A stretch of 64,000 nt of DNA. It comes from Bubalus kerabau. Its lineage: Eukaryota; Chordata; Mammalia; Artiodactyla; Bovidae. The stretch lies in the NCBI RefSeq assembly GCF_029407905.1, contig NC_073646.1:14960001-15024000 (forward strand). Reading direction: 5' to 3'. The position numbers and the translations under genes are program-made. Positions 32,812-44,714 of the stretch are shown one piece after another. The first letter of the stretch is position 1. Each line of letters opens with the position of its first letter. The notes beneath the pieces were generated by a model that was not told the DNA's origin, did no database searches, and saw only the letters and a program-made list of their open reading frames with translations.

Positions 32812-33563
32812 GGTGGTGGTGTTGTGCAGTTGCTAAGTCGTGTCTGACTCTTTGCAGCCCCATGAACTGCAGCACACCAGGCTTCCCTGTCCTCACTATC
32901 TCCTGAGGTTTGCTCACACTCGTCTCCATGGAGTGGTGATGCCATCCAACCATCTCATCCTCTGTCGCCCCCTTTTCCTCCTGCCTCCAGTCTTTCCCAG
33001 CATCAGGGTCTTTTCCAGTGAGTCAGTTCTTTGCATCAGGTAGCCAAAGTTTTGGAGCTTCAGCTTCAGCATCAGTCCTTCCAATGAATATTCAGGGTTG
33101 ATTTCCTTTAGGACTGACCAGTTTGATCTCCTTGCTGTCCAAGGGACTCTGAAGAGTCTTCTTCAGTACCACAGATCAAAAGCATCAATTTTTCAGCGCT
33201 TGGCCTTATTTATGGTCCAGTTCTCACATCCGTACATGACTACTGGAAAAACCATAGTTTTGACTATACAGACCTTTGTCTGCAAAGTGATGTTTATGCT
33301 TTTTAATATGCCATCTAGGTTTGTCATAGCTTTTCTTCCAAGGAACAAGCGTCTTTTAATTTCATGGTGGCAGTTGCCATCCACAGTGATTTTGGAACCC
33401 AAGAAATAGAAAGTCTATCACTGTTTCCATTGTTTCCCCATCTATTTGCCATGAAGCAATGAGACTAGATGCCTTGATCTTAGTTTTTTGAATGTTGAGT
33501 TTCAAGCCAGCTTTTTCACTCTCCTTACCTTTATCAAGAGGTCCTTTAATTCCTCTTCCATAT
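32812..33563 (-). mobile_element. BovB 3' portion, reverse
   Basis: About 750 bp of minus-strand BovB from a (TGG)n-like tail through the RT C-terminal region to ctttatcaagaggtccttta. The frame contains stops. Confidence 0.9.
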
Positions 33564-33719
33564 CCTGGTCTTTGCCACCAGTTTCTGACAGAGCTTCTGA
33601 AATTCTAGTTACTTCCTGAGTGACAGGGATGCTGGGAGCATCTTTTGGGGAGCATTTGTTCCTTGACACAAGAGCTTCATAGGCCCTGGGAATTTCCTGA
33701 GTAATGAGTGTTGTTTCGC

Positions 33720-34345
33720 ATGCTAATGAGATATCTCGGTGGCTTTGAATTGGGAGCTGATCCATAGAAAGACCAAGGCTTGCTTAGAAGCTTGTAACTT
33801 GCGGCACAATCCCTGAATTCTCTGGGGAGATTGTGGAGCCTGATCTCCACAATCATTGATCATTAATAATTGATCATGCCTACATGATGAAGCCTCATAA
33901 AACCTCTTGTGACGTTTAGAGGGCTTCCAGGTTGGTGAACACATGGAGTTGATGGGAGAGTGGCCCGCCCTGGGGAGGGCCTGGAAACTCCCACACTCTT
34001 CACCATACCTTCATCTGGCTGTTCATCCGTACCTTTTAAAATATCATTTCTAATAAGCTAGCAAATGTATGTACATGTAATTCTGAGTTTTGAACGGTTC
34101 TGGCAAATTATCGAACCTGGGGAAGGGGATCATGGGAGCCCCCAGTTCATAGCCAGTTGGTCAGAAGTAGAAGTGGTCCCAAATTGCAGTTGGCCTCTGA
34201 GTTTGACGGGACTGAGCCCTTGACCTGTGAGGTCTGTGCTCACTCCAGGTTGTGAGTATCAGAATTGAGTTCAATGATGGCACACCCGGTTGGTGTCCAC
34301 CAAGAGTTGGAGAATTGCTTTGTGTGAGAAAATCCATGCATTTGG
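33720..34345 (+). mobile_element. Old mammalian LTR
   Basis: Old LTR, probably ERVL type. Landmarks: gaagcctcataaaacctctt, gatcatgggagcccccagtt, gttggtcagaagtagaagtg, gactgagcccttgacctgtg and ggttggtgtccaccaagagt. Borders approximate. Confidence 0.6.
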
Positions 34346-34477
34346 AGTTGCAAGTGTAGCGTGTATAAAAAACCAGTTTTCCCTTTAGTTGTGGAGGAGG
34401 TTAATGGTAGGGCTCCACATCCCAGATGTTATTTCTTCTTACCCATCCCAAGGTGTCCACTGCATTCACAACTTACA

Positions 34478-34683
34478 GAGTGTTGTGTTAGTTGCTCACT
34501 CATGTCCGACTCTTTGCAATCCTATGGACTGTAGCCTGCCAGGCTTCTCTGTCCATGTGATTCTCCAGGGAAGAATAGTGAAGTGCATAGCCTTCTCCGG
34601 GGATCTTCCTGACGCAGGGATCGAACCCAGGTCTCCCGTATTGTAGGCAGATTCTTTACCATCTGAGCCACTACGGAAGCCCC
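34478..34683 (-). mobile_element. Bov-tA SINE
   Basis: Minus-strand Bov-tA: tail at the left (gttgctcactcatgtccgac), head at the right (ctgagccactacggaagccc). Confidence 0.9.
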
Positions 34684-35506
34684 AGGAAGAAGCCAAGTAA
34701 ATACTCCCTTAAAAAGTCAACCCTTTCCTCTGTCAGTCTGCTTCTGCCTTCACATCTTGGTCTCTGCTGGATTTCCATTAGTCTCCAGACCATGTCATTT
34801 GCAGAGAGATTTTGTAAAGCAGCAGCACTATTATTCTGACAGAGCCTATTCACCTCTCCACGCCCAGAGCTGGTAAAATGACCAATTTTCTCCATTGTCC
34901 CAGCATGAAAGGTTGAGATGCGTGATGACACAGGCTGACTTTCTTTTCCTTCCTCCATCAATCAGGTTCTCAGAAATGACATCTCTCTCTCTAGAACGAG
35001 CAGAGTTCCATTTCTAGGGTTCAGCACTATTCTGGCAGAGAATTGGACTAATGGGGTTTATTCGAAGTTCCAGCCAAGCTTCAAAAGTGCTTTGCATGAA
35101 CTGGTTAAATGTTTTTTGAATAATATTATTTGATGACATTGGACAATCAACATGATGTAATGCCCACAATGAGCAGGGTATATGCATGTTTATTTTGGTC
35201 CTATTTTAATTTAAAATGCACATGTCCACATATATGCATTGGTGATGGTGTCTTCAGCTACAAGTAATCAGAACATCTGATTAATAGTGTCTTGAATTAA
35301 TTAGGTGTTGGTGGGGTGGCTCAAGGATGTCATCAAGGATCTGTCTCTTTCCTTGCTTCCCCGTGCCACCCTCACCACAGTGGCTATAGCAGCTTCAGGA
35401 GAATGAGGGGTTAGCACTCAAGACTCACATTGTTTTAGGAAGAGGGACCCCTTCTAGGGCCAGAAAGTGGGTCTTGTCTGACGCTTGGAAATGAATTGTG
35501 TGAGGA
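34684..35506. other. Unassigned intronic sequence
   Basis: Mostly unrecognised. About 35235-35400 resembles a diverged old repeat (tcttcagctacaagtaatca). No exon. Confidence 0.4.
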
Positions 35507-35719
35507 GACACTGCTGTGCTTTGTCACTCAGTCATGCCCAACTCTTTGCGACCCCATGGACTGTAGTGTGCCAGGCTTCTCAGCCCATGGGATTCTCCAG
35601 GCAAGAATACTGGAGTGGGTTGCCATGCCCTCCTCCAAGGGATCTTCCCAACCCAGAGATCAAACCCAGGTGTCCCACATTGCAGTTGGATTCTTTACCG
35701 TCTGAGCCACCAGGAAAGA
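35507..35719 (-). mobile_element. Bov-tA SINE
   Basis: Minus-strand Bov-tA: ctgtgctttgtcactcagtc at the left, ctgagccaccaggaaag at the right. Long open frames running through it are SINE sequence. Confidence 0.9.
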
Positions 35720-36067
35720 CTTCATTGGGAAGGGGCACCCAGGCAGAAAGCAGCAGAGGGAACCCAGGAGAACTCCTCTGCCACGTGGCTCGCAGTCTTG
35801 GGTTTTATGGTGATGGAGTTAGCTTCTGGGTTGTCTCTGAAACTGACTCGGGGTCCTTGCTGGTGGTGCACGCACTGTTCACCCAAGTTGGATTCCAGAG
35901 AGGAGGTTTCTGGGAAGTTGGTAGGACATATGGACTGGTGTCTCCGCTTTCCTTTTGACCTTTCCCAAATGCTTCTGGTTGGTGGTAGCTTGTCAGTTCT
36001 GCACTCCTTACCAGAACTCTGTGTTGTTAAGATAACTCATGCAAGTGGCTACTATCATATATGGAAC
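35720..36067. other. Unassigned intronic sequence
   Basis: Short unrecognised stretch between SINE pieces. Confidence 0.4.
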
Positions 36068-36396
36068 CCAGTTCGCCTGCATTGGCTGGCAGATTCTTTA
36101 CCACTGAGTCACCAGAGAAGAACCACCTCAGGTATCTATTTTATACATAGCATCAATAGTGTATATGTGTCAATTTCAATCTTCCAGTTCATCCCACCCC
36201 TCCCTGTTTGGTATCCATACATTTGTTCTCTATGTCTGTGTCTGTTTCTGCTTTGAAATGAGATCGTGCTTAGTCACTTGAGTCGTGTCTGACTCTCTGC
36301 AACCCTACGGACCATGGCCTGCCAGGCTCCTCTGTCCATGGGATTCTCCAGGCAAGAATACTGGAGTGGGTTGCCATTTCCTCTCCTTCATGGGGT
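36068..36396 (-). mobile_element. Bov-tA pieces around an L1 end
   Basis: Three adjoining reverse pieces: a Bov-tA head fragment (36068-36125), a ruminant L1 3' UTR piece (36128-36255, gtatccatacatttgttctc) and a Bov-tA without its head (36260-36396). The order suggests nested insertions followed by loss. Confidence 0.75.
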
Positions 36397-37199
36397 TCTG
36401 ATGCATGTCTGCCTGTGCGAGCTTCCCAAGAATTTCACCTTGTTTGTTAAGGTGTTGGGGATTTGGATGGACTCAGGAGGACTCAGAACTAGGCTAAGTG
36501 CAGGTTCGAGATGGATAAAGGGTGAAGGGCACCCTCCAGGGCAAATCCCCCAGACCTGGGTTACGTGAAGGCAAAAGACTGGCGTGAAGTCCACCGCAAC
36601 ACTCAGGGTGGAACAGGGGCCTCTGTGTGTGTGGATCAAGGTTATGTGTAATTTTAGTTTCCTTATTTGTCCTTGTTTGTATTTTTCAAAATTTCTACAG
36701 TGATCAGGAATCTGCCCAGCAACCAGATAAGACTTCTATTTAAAAAAATATTTTCCTCCCCTTTTTTTTCCACTTTATTTTTTAATTGAAGAATACTTGC
36801 TTAACAGAATTTTGTTGTTTTCTGTCAAACATCAACAAAAATTTTATTTAAAATTTAAAAAATTTAAAAAATTTTTATAGAGAGGAATATAATCAAAATA
36901 GGTTTGTTTTTTCAGAAGTTTGAAGATGTGGGCTCCATTTGTCAAATAATTGCTTGTCCAGCATCATTTTCTCTTTCTTTTCCCTCCTGCCTCTTTCTGA
37001 TAGCTATTAATAGTGACAGATACCATTTACTGAGCATTGTACCATGTACGGCCCAGGCATATGCTCAATGCCTGACCTGCATAGTAATCCTGGACAGCTG
37101 TACTATTATAATTCGGATTTCAAAGATGAGGAAAGTGACAAAAACCTCTGGCACTCGGCCCCTTTGAGCTAGAGATGGCTGGTCCAACGCTGTTGCTTC
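36397..37199. other. Unassigned sequence with L1 end
   Basis: Includes a degraded reverse L1 3' end at about 36765-36835 (attgaagaatacttgcttaa) and an MIR-like patch near 37015-37140. No exon. Confidence 0.45.
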
Positions 37200-38352
37200 T
37201 AACATTGTTGCTGCTAAGGGCTAAGTCATGTCCGACTCTTTTGCGACCCCATGTACTGTAGGTTCCTCTGTCCATGGGACAAGGAATACTGAATACAAGG
37301 AATGCAAGAATACTGAAGCAGATGGCTAACAAACACATGAAAAGATGCTCAGCATCACTCATTATTAGAGAAATGCAAATCAAAGCCACAATGAGATATT
37401 ACTTACCTGACACCAGTCAGAATGGCCATCATCAAAAAGTCTACAAACAATAAATGCTGGGAGAGGGTGTGGAGAAAGGGAACGCTCTTGCATTGTTGGT
37501 GGGAATGTAAATTGATACACCTACTATGGAAGATGGATGGAGATTCCTTAAAAAACTAGGAATAAAACCACAATATGACCCAGCAATCCCACTTCTAGGC
37601 ATATACCCTGAGGAAATCAGGGTTGAAAAAAGACACTTGTATCCCATTGTTCATTGCAGCACTATTTACAATAGCTAGAACATGGAAGCAACCTAGATGC
37701 CCATCTACAGATGAATGGATAAACAAGTTGTGGTACATATACACAATGGACTATTACTCAGCCATAAAAGGAATGCATATGAGTCAGTTCTGATGAGGTG
37801 AATGAACCTAGAACCTATTATACAGAGTGAAGTGAGTCAGAAAGAGAAAGATAAATATTGTATTCACACATATATGGAATATAGAAAAATGGTACTGAAG
37901 AATTTACTTACAGGGCAGCAGTGGAGAAACAGACATAGAGAATAGACTTATGGACATGGGAAGAGGGGAAGAGAGGGTGAGATGCATGGGAAGAGTAACA
38001 TGGAAACTTACATCACCGTATGTAAAATAGATAGCCAACAGGAATTTGCTGTATGGCTCAGGAAACTCAAAACAGGGGCTGTGTATCAACCTAGAGGGGT
38101 GAGATGGGGAGGGAGATGGGAGGGAGGTTCAAGAGGGAGGAGATATATGTATACCTATGGCTGATTCATGTTGAGGTTTGACAGAAAACAAAATTCTGTA
38201 AAGCAATTATTCTTCAATTAAAAAAAAAAAAAGATTACTGGAGCAGATTGCCTTTTCCTTCTCTAGGGGATCTTCCTGACCCAGGGATCAAATCTGCATC
38301 TCCTACAATAGCAGGCGGGTTCTTTCTTACGGCTGAGCCACCAGGGAAACCC
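37200..38352 (-). mobile_element. Bov-tA SINE split by L1
   Basis: Left part about 37200-37325 and right part about 38236-38352 (ccttttccttctctagggga, cggctgagccaccagggaaa) form one reverse Bov-tA. The L1 between them duplicated about 13-14 bases, tactg(a/g)agcagat. Confidence 0.82.
37325..38235 (+). mobile_element. Ruminant L1, ORF2 end and 3' UTR
   Basis: 5'-truncated L1 of about 910 bp. It covers the last part of the ORF2 region (tgacccagcaatcccacttc, atggaatactgagtc-like blocks) and the full 3' UTR (ggagggagatgggagggagg, gctgattcatgttgaggttt), ending in poly-A after ttcttcaatt. Any open frames are short. The flanking duplication lies in a Bov-tA SINE. Confidence 0.9.
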
Positions 38353-38544
38353 TGCTTTCTCAACTTCACGATTGGCATTTTGAACCAGATAATTCTCTAC
38401 TGAGGCAACGGGATGTTTCACGACATCCCTGGATTCTACTCACTAGATGCCAGTAGCAGTCTCCACGCACATCCAGTGATAACAGCAAATAAGTCTCCAG
38501 ACATTGCCAAATGCCCCTAGAGACCAAAATCGTCCCCATTAAGA

Positions 38545-39045
38545 ACCATTGATACACACAATGGCACATTGATTAGTTATAAAAAGGAACGCATTTGAGT
38601 CAGTTCTAATGAGGTGGATGAACCTGGAGCTTATTATACAGAGATCAGAAAGAGAAAGACAAATACTGTATATGAACGCATATGTGTGGAATTTAGAAAG
38701 ATGGTACCAATAATCCTTTGTGCAGGGCAGCAAAAGAGACACAGATGTAAAGGACAGACTTTCGGACTCAGTAGAAGGCAAGGGTGGGGTGATTTGAGAG
38801 AATAGCATTGACATGTGTATATTACCGTATGTAAAATAGATGACCAGTGCGAGTTCAATGCATGAAGCCCAGCATGCAGAGCCGGTGCTCTGGAACAATC
38901 CAGAGGGATGGGGTGGGGAAGGAGGTGGGAGGGGGTTCAGGATGGGGGGGACACGTGTAATCCTGTGGCAAATTCATGTTGATGTATGGCAAAAACCAGC
39001 ACAATTTAGTAAAGTAATTATCCTCCAATTAAGATAAATTAATCG
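38545..39045 (+). mobile_element. Ruminant L1 3' end
   Basis: A second, shorter L1 3' end: gaggtggatgaacctggagc, ggagggggttcaggatgggg and gtaattatcctccaattaag. Confidence 0.87.
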
Positions 39046-39950
39046 AACAAAAATCTGATCAGACCACATTCAGACTCCAAAGGCCAAAAAAAAAAGTCAT
39101 ACCTGGGCTTATTGCCACAGACAAGGAACAGAGAATTGTCATCAGAAGCCACTGTCAGATGGCTATGCTGCCCACGCCCCTTCTTAATAGACAGTAAACA
39201 CCTGTGAACTGTTCCCCTTAAAAATAAATAAATAAACCACTGGTTTAGCCCGATCTTCACGCTCCATGTAAAGAAGGATTCTGGAACACCTCTGGTTGGA
39301 ACATTGCGGATAGGAACCCAGGGAAACAGCTTGTACCCTTCTGGCGAAGCCCCCATGCTCATTCGTGGCGGCTGCCACCTACTAGGACATTCCAGGGCAG
39401 GATTTGACAGTCGCTTGGAGTGCCTCTGGCAACAGGAACAGGAGATGGAGGCTAAAGTGAGACATTCCTGCCACTTGTCCTGAAGGCTGGGATGGTGGGT
39501 CACTTGGGCCATTCTTGGCCAGCGAAGGGCAGGGGACCCCCAAGCTGGTCTGAGGATGGCGCTTCTGAATGGAGATCAAGTTCTTGATGAAGATACCCCA
39601 GAAGGAAGCAGAAAGATCAGTGAACTTGGACAAGTCGATCTCTACTTCTGGTCCCACCTACGCTTGCTGTGTAGACTCAGGTGAACCCTTTGAGAATATT
39701 CATGCTTCTCTCTCTCTCTTCCTGGGACAGAATGTTGATGTGGCCAAACCAGTCCACTCCATCCCTCCACCTGCTTCACTCTTCTTTGGAGCATCTGATG
39801 TTTTATTGTATTTGTGTTTACCCTCTGTCTCCCCAGATTAAATTTCAGTAATGAAGGCAGGGGAGGCTGGTACATCCCTGGAGCCTATGACAGTGGCGAA
39901 CACAGTAAATGCTCAATAAAGACATGCAGAATGAAGGCACACAGCACACC
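39046..39950. other. Unassigned intronic sequence
   Basis: No exon recognised. The minus strand at 39039-39512 has a 157-codon open frame of no recognisable family. The end near 39900 looks like an old repeat end (aaatgctcaataaagac). Confidence 0.4.
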
Positions 39951-39959
39951 CAATGGGGA

Positions 39960-40800
39960 AGCTACTTGAAAATATGTCTCGGGTCATAGACATGTCATAC
40001 CCTTTGGATTCAGTGGTTCTACTTCTGAGAATCAGTAGCTCCCACCCCAAATAATCCAACATGAAAGAAAACCTTTAGGTTAATCCTACAGTGGCTACAA
40101 TACAAGCAACCTGAAAAAAAATCTAAGTAATCAAGACTAAGGGCGTAATTAAAACCACCCTGATAAATCTACTTGGTAGAATTCCAGGTAGCCGTTACAA
40201 ACATCGTTTACAGTAAGATGAGCTAATATTGCAATACACAGACATGAAACTAGACTACATAATGCAAAATTGTGTGTGCAACCCAATTGCTGAGGTTATA
40301 GGCGTGATCTTCTTTTTACACTATTGCTGGGAATATCATGCAGAGTCCCTTTGGAGGACAATTTGGAAATTCCTATCAAAATGCAAGGGTTCATGTCACT
40401 TAACCCTCCAACCTCATTTCTAGAAATTAATTTGCTAGGAATTCCTTTATTTCTAGTAATCTATGCTAGAATATATCTGGAAATACGTCTAATGTCTATG
40501 AATGAGGGACAATGGTTAAATAAATTACTGTTTATCAATATATCAGAATACTATACAGTCATTAAAAATGAGGAGATATGCATGTCCTGACACAGTAATA
40601 TTCTCAAGACAAAAAAAGCTAATTGCAAAATGCTTTTGTACATGAACGATGTTGTATTTGGTAATAGAAGAGTAAACAATTTTTTTTTAATCTAGAGGAA
40701 TAGATAAGAAATCCTTGACGATGGTTTTCTCCAAAGGATAGGGGAAGATTTTCTGTCTGTGCTGTTAATGTCTGTGATGTTTAAAAGCTTTTCACATAGC
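39960..40800 (+). mobile_element. Old mammalian L1 3' region
   Basis: Diverged L1: ggattcagtggttctacttc, agaatactatacagtcatta, ctccaaaggataggggaaga. No frame left. Confidence 0.6.
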
Positions 40801-41103
40801 TGAAAAAGGAAAACACTGACCCCATGACATGAAGTCGCTCACGTAAGCCAACAAAAACCAGGCCCGCGAAGACTGGAAGGAACTCTATCAAGGTGTTATT
40901 AACTGTGATCATTCCTGAGTTGTGGGAGAACGGGCAGTTTTTGTCTTGTTATTTTTGATGGAAAACTTCTAAAGAGCCTGTGTGATCTTTACAGAGGACA
41001 GAGCCCTCCCTCCAGTCCTCTTTGCTTGAAGCTGGGGTGGTGCTCAGGATGTAGAATGTTCTGTTGATGTAACCTGTGGTCCTGTGGTGTCCTCTCTCCC
41101 TAG

Positions 41104-41177
41104 GATGGATGACATCCAACTCTGCAACGACATCATGGACTTGAAGCAGGAGCTGCAGAACTTGGTCGCCATCCCAG
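41104..41177 (+). CDS. BMERB1: BMERB1 exon: bMERB domain, middle part
   Basis: BMERB1 (formerly C16orf45) is a small protein made largely of a bivalent Mical/EHBP Rab-binding (bMERB) domain, an alpha-helical coiled-coil fold. In the MICAL and EHBP families this domain binds Rab8-family GTPases. The mouse orthologue has, to my memory, been described as a microtubule-affecting protein in neurons. This exon follows a ctctctccctag acceptor. Its first base completes a Met codon begun upstream (phase 2), then it reads MDDIQLCNDIMDLKQELQNL and on to AIP. The donor is gtaacc at 41178. The residue after LC is N here, where I remember K in human. The encoded part is a charged amphipathic helix. Identification is by recognition of the protein sequence. 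Confidence 0.93.
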
Positions 41178-41309
41178 GTAACCATGGGGACCCCACCTCC
41201 ACCAGACAGCTGCTCAGAGTCCCTGTCTGGAAGGCCCTAGCGCAGCCTCATTCCTGCAACTCAGTGCTCCCGATCGCGTGGCTCAACCAACTCCACATGA
41301 GGCAGACCT

Positions 41310-41530
41310 CGTTCAAGTCCTAATTCTGCCCACCTCCTTGACCTCGGGCAAGTCATGTTATCTCTCTGAGACTCAGTCTCTCCTCCTCTGAAAATGGGGT
41401 AGGAATAGTAATAGTACCTAATTCATTGGGTATAAATCTCATTGTGATGAATGAAACAATGCAAACCATGTGCTTAGCTTGATGGCTGGTCCAAAGAGTC
41501 CAGCAAATATTAGCAATGATTACTCTTATT
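41310..41530 (-). mobile_element. MIR SINE, reverse
   Basis: Reverse MIR in the intron after the first exon: gacctcgggcaagtcatgtt, atctctctgagactcagtct, gaaaatggggtaggaatagt. Confidence 0.78.
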
Positions 41531-41738
41531 ATCCTGTTTGGGAATAGGTAGAGTATGGTGGTTACAAGCTCTGATTTTGGAGTCAAACCTACATCTGTCA
41601 TTTATTAATCATGTGTCCTTGAGCAAGTTATTTCACTACAACGCAGTTTCTTCATCTCTAATCTGGGACAATCATACTGTCTGTCTCAGGATTGTTGTGA
41701 GATTGACGAAGGGGATAAAACATGCAAAGTGCTTAGCA

Positions 41739-41949
41739 GGCATCCAAGGTGGCTCAGTGGTAAAGAATCTGCCTGCCAAGCAGGAGACCTGGGTTCAATC
41801 CATGGGTCAGGAAGATCCCCTGAAGAAGGAAATGGCAACCCAATATTCTTGCCTAGAAAATCCCACTGACAGAGGATCTAGCAGGCTACAGTCCATGGGG
41901 TCTCAAAGAGTCAGACATGAGTTAGCGACTAAACAACAACATCCTATTT
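41739..41949 (+). mobile_element. Bov-tA SINE inside MIR
   Basis: Plus-strand Bov-tA. The 12-bp duplication aagtgctta(g/a)ca lies at 41727-41738 and 41950-41961, with one mismatch. Confidence 0.92.
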
Positions 41950-41980
41950 AAGTGCTTAACAAATTAGCACTATTGTTATT

Positions 41981-42209
41981 GGGCTTCCTAGATGGCACTC
42001 GTGGTAAAGAACCCACCTGCCAATGCAGAAGACCCAAGAGACACAGGTTCTATCCCTGGGTCGGGAAGGTCCCCTGGAGGAGGGCACAGCCACCCACTCA
42101 AGTATTTTTGCCTGGAGAATCCCATGAACAGAGGAGCCTGGCAGTCTGCAGTCCATAGGGTTGCGCAAGATTTGAACACAACTGAAGCAATTTAGCACAC
42201 ACGTATTAT
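41981..42209 (+). mobile_element. Bov-tA SINE
   Basis: Plus-strand Bov-tA of the subtype with ggcactcgtggtaaagaacc in its head. The exact duplication tattgttatt lies at 41971-41980 and 42210-42219. Confidence 0.9.
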
Positions 42210-42227
42210 TATTGTTATTATTAACCT

Positions 42228-42446
42228 GAGCTTCCTGGTGGCTCAGACGGTAAACAATCTGCCTGCAGTGTGAGAGACCTGGGTTCAATGCTGGGTTGGG
42301 AAGATCCCCTGGAGGAGGGCATGGCAACCCCACTCCAATATTCTTGCCTGGAGAATCCCCATAGATAAAGGGGCCCAGTGGGCTACAATCCCTGGGGTCA
42401 CAAAGAGTTAGACAGTACTGAATGCCTAAGCACAGCACAGCATGCC
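42228..42446 (+). mobile_element. Bov-tA SINE
   Basis: Plus-strand Bov-tA with a cagcacagcatgcc tail. The exact duplication attaacct lies at 42220-42227 and 42447-42454. Third same-direction copy in about 710 bases. Confidence 0.92.
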
Positions 42447-42454
42447 ATTAACCT

Positions 42455-42947
42455 AACACATCCTTCTCATCCTTCAGGTCATAGCTTCTTTGACCCATTT
42501 CCCAAAGAACACCTTCCTTGCTCATCCAAGCTGGGTTAGATGCCTCTGGGGACACTTAAACTTCTCAACATAGAGACAATCCCCAACTTAAAGTTTGATC
42601 TAACAATTTTTGGATTTTAAAATGCTGTAAAGTCTTTAAAAATGTCTCCAGATGTTGCCAGATATCCCCTGGCCAGGGAGGTGGGCAAATTGCCCTGAGA
42701 AACACTTGAAAATCCAGAGATTTGGGTTTGAAGCCAGGATTGCCAGCTAAATGACCTTCACTGAGCACCTTGATTTCCTGAGCCTTAAATTCTTTGTCTG
42801 CAAAAGGAAACAAACCATGAGGCATGCACACGGTTGTTGCGGATATGCCCTGAGATGACGCAAGATAGCAAACATACTTTATTCTAAGAGGAGTGTGTGC
42901 AATGATTATGGAATCTTCTGGCGTCATTGCTTTAATGAGCAACTACT
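42455..42947. other. Unassigned intronic sequence
   Basis: BMERB1 intron. A weak L2/MIR-like patch (ctttgacccatttcccaaag) near 42490. No exon. Confidence 0.4.
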
Positions 42948-43128
42948 GAGGCTTCCCTGGTGGCTCAGACGGTAAAGAATCTGCCTAAGTGCAAGATCCC
43001 CTGGAGAAGGGAAAGGCAACCCACTCCAGTACTCTTGCCTGGAGAATCCCATGGACAGAGGAGCCTGGCGGGCTGCAGTCCATGGGGTCGCAGAGTCGGA
43101 CGTGGCTGAGTGACTACCACTTTCACTA
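42948..43128 (+). mobile_element. Bov-tA SINE, internally deleted
   Basis: Plus-strand Bov-tA: aggcttccctggtggctcag, then a jump from the A-box region to aagatcccctggagaaggg, so about 40 bases with the B-box are missing. Tail gactaccactttcac. Confidence 0.87.
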
Positions 43129-43195
43129 GGTGCCAGGCAGTGTGCGGGCCCTGAGAGGACACCAGTGAGTAGCCAGCCCTCATTGAAAGGGGGTG

Positions 43196-43335
43196 ATGGG
43201 ACTTCCTTGGTGGTCCAGGGATTAAGACTCCTGGCATCCAATGCAGGGGGCGTGAGTTTGATCTCTGGTTAGAGAACTGAGATCCCACATGCTGTGTGGC
43301 ATGGCCCCCCAAAATAAAGATAATAAATAAATAGA
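43196..43335 (+). mobile_element. CHR-2 SINE
   Basis: Plus-strand CHR-2: gggacttccttggtggtcca, gtttgatctctggttagaga, and an aataaataaata end. Confidence 0.85.
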
Positions 43336-43410
43336 ATTTAAGAAAAGGGGAAGTGACAGGTCTGGCTGTGGGGCTTCTTCTTGAGGCAATTAAAATGTTC
43401 TAAAATCGAT

Positions 43411-43855
43411 TGTTATGATGACATGGAGTCCAGGTTCACTCTACTTGCCGCATGGTAGGCCAGTAAATCCGAGACAAGGTGTTAAGACAGGGAAGGGACT
43501 TTATTTGGGAGCCGGCTGACAGAGAAGATGGCAGGCTAGCGTCTCAAAATAACCATCATGTGGGGCCTGGATGTCAGGTTCTTTTATGGATCAGAGATGG
43601 GGGGAGGTGAGGAAACAAAAAGACCATTTAATTCCTGCAACTATCTCCTAGAATGGCAAACCTCAGGCAGGGTGGGGTGTGTTAATTTCTTTCTTTCTGC
43701 CATCTACAGTTTAACAGTTAGGCAGAGGCAGCAGGGTTCCCTGAGGCAAGCCGTTATGTATGCTGATAATAAAAAAAGCGGCAAACAAGATTTAAAGAGA
43801 TAGGAACCGATTCAGCAGGGAGTCATAATTAACCCTTCCTGGTTACTTCAAAACA
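43411..43855 (-). mobile_element. ERV LTR, family C copy 2
   Basis: Reverse LTR paired with 25877-26345: gggactttatttgggagccg, gcgtctcaaaataaccatca, gccgttatgtatgc. Solo. Right end approximate. Confidence 0.73.
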
Positions 43856-44034
43856 ATAGAACTTTAGGACCAGGATCCTGCTGCTGGGGGCTGGAGAAGA
43901 GAAGCCCTCTTTGCGTCTTCCAGCTTCTGATGGTTCCCATCAATCCTCATTCCTTGGCTTGTAGCTGCCTTATCCCAGTCTCTGCCTCTGTCATGGGCTT
44001 CCTCTTTTTGTGTATCTCTGTGTCATCTCCTCTT

Positions 44035-44208
44035 TTAAAAAAAAAAAAAATTATATTTATTTTGGCTGCACCAGGTCTTCGTTGTAGCACGCGGGACCTT
44101 CCATCTTTGTGGTGGCATGTGGGACCTAGTTCCCCAACCAGGGATAGAACCTGGGCCCCTTGCACTGGGAGGGCAGAGTCTTAGCCACTGGCCCACCAGG
44201 AAAGTCCC
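44035..44208 (-). mobile_element. CHR-2-type SINE, reverse
   Basis: Reverse SINE starting with T/A-rich tail sequence and ending gcccaccaggaaagtcccc. The exact 11-bp duplication catctcctctt lies at 44024-44034 and 44209-44219. Confidence 0.9.
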
Positions 44209-44342
44209 CATCTCCTCTTCTGATAAGAACACTAATTATTGGATTAAGGGCTCATCTGAATGAGTATGACCTCATCTTAACTAATTATATCCACAAAAAC
44301 CCTATTCCCAAGTAAGGTATTTCCAAATAAAATTAGGGGTGG

Positions 44343-44515
44343 CCACAAGGAGAAGAGGGCTTCAGAGGATGAGACGGCTGGACGGCATCACTGATGCAAT
44401 GGGCATGAACGTGGGCAAACTTTGGGAGATGATGAGGGATGGAGAGGCCTGGCATGCTGCAGTCCATGGGGTTGCAAAGAATCAGATATGACTGGGCGAC
44501 AGAACAACAACAGGA
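44343..44515 (+). mobile_element. BovB 3' end
   Basis: Short plus-strand BovB: aggatgagacggctggacgg to actgggcgacagaacaacaa. Confidence 0.87.
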
Positions 44516-44714
44516 GTACTATTTATCCTAATATAGGCAGAAAGCTCAGCCCAACCTCACAAGGGTTCAGAACCAGAATCAGGAAAGCCGTGGAATATTT
44601 TTGGCCCCTGCTGTCTCTCACTGTCAATTTTGGAGCTCGTTCCATGTCTTCCCTCTAGCACATGAGCCAAGCAAGGCCACTGTTAGCAAACCACACATGG
44701 GTCCCACTTGCCCC

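Larger units (their letters stand above)
41550..42226 (-). mobile_element. MIR SINE, reverse, host of two Bov-tA
   Basis: Reverse MIR body at 41550-41738 (ccttgagcaagttatttcac), continuing as short pieces at 41950-41980 and 42210-42226. Two Bov-tA copies sit within it. Confidence 0.72.
43857..44530 (+). mobile_element. Old mammalian repeat with CHR-2 and BovB inside
   Basis: Same family as 4785-5325 and 55045-55735: tctcctcttctgataagaac, then cattatatcc-like and ctattcccaagtaaggtatt blocks. A CHR-2 and a BovB end interrupt it. Confidence 0.55.

Noticed and set aside
35485..36256. Long overlapping plus-strand frames (157 and 213 codons)
   Set aside because: They start in a reverse Bov-tA SINE and run into unique intron and an L1 end.
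39039..39512. 157-codon minus-strand frame
   Set aside because: No recognisable protein, no splice or promoter context, and it begins at an L1 end.
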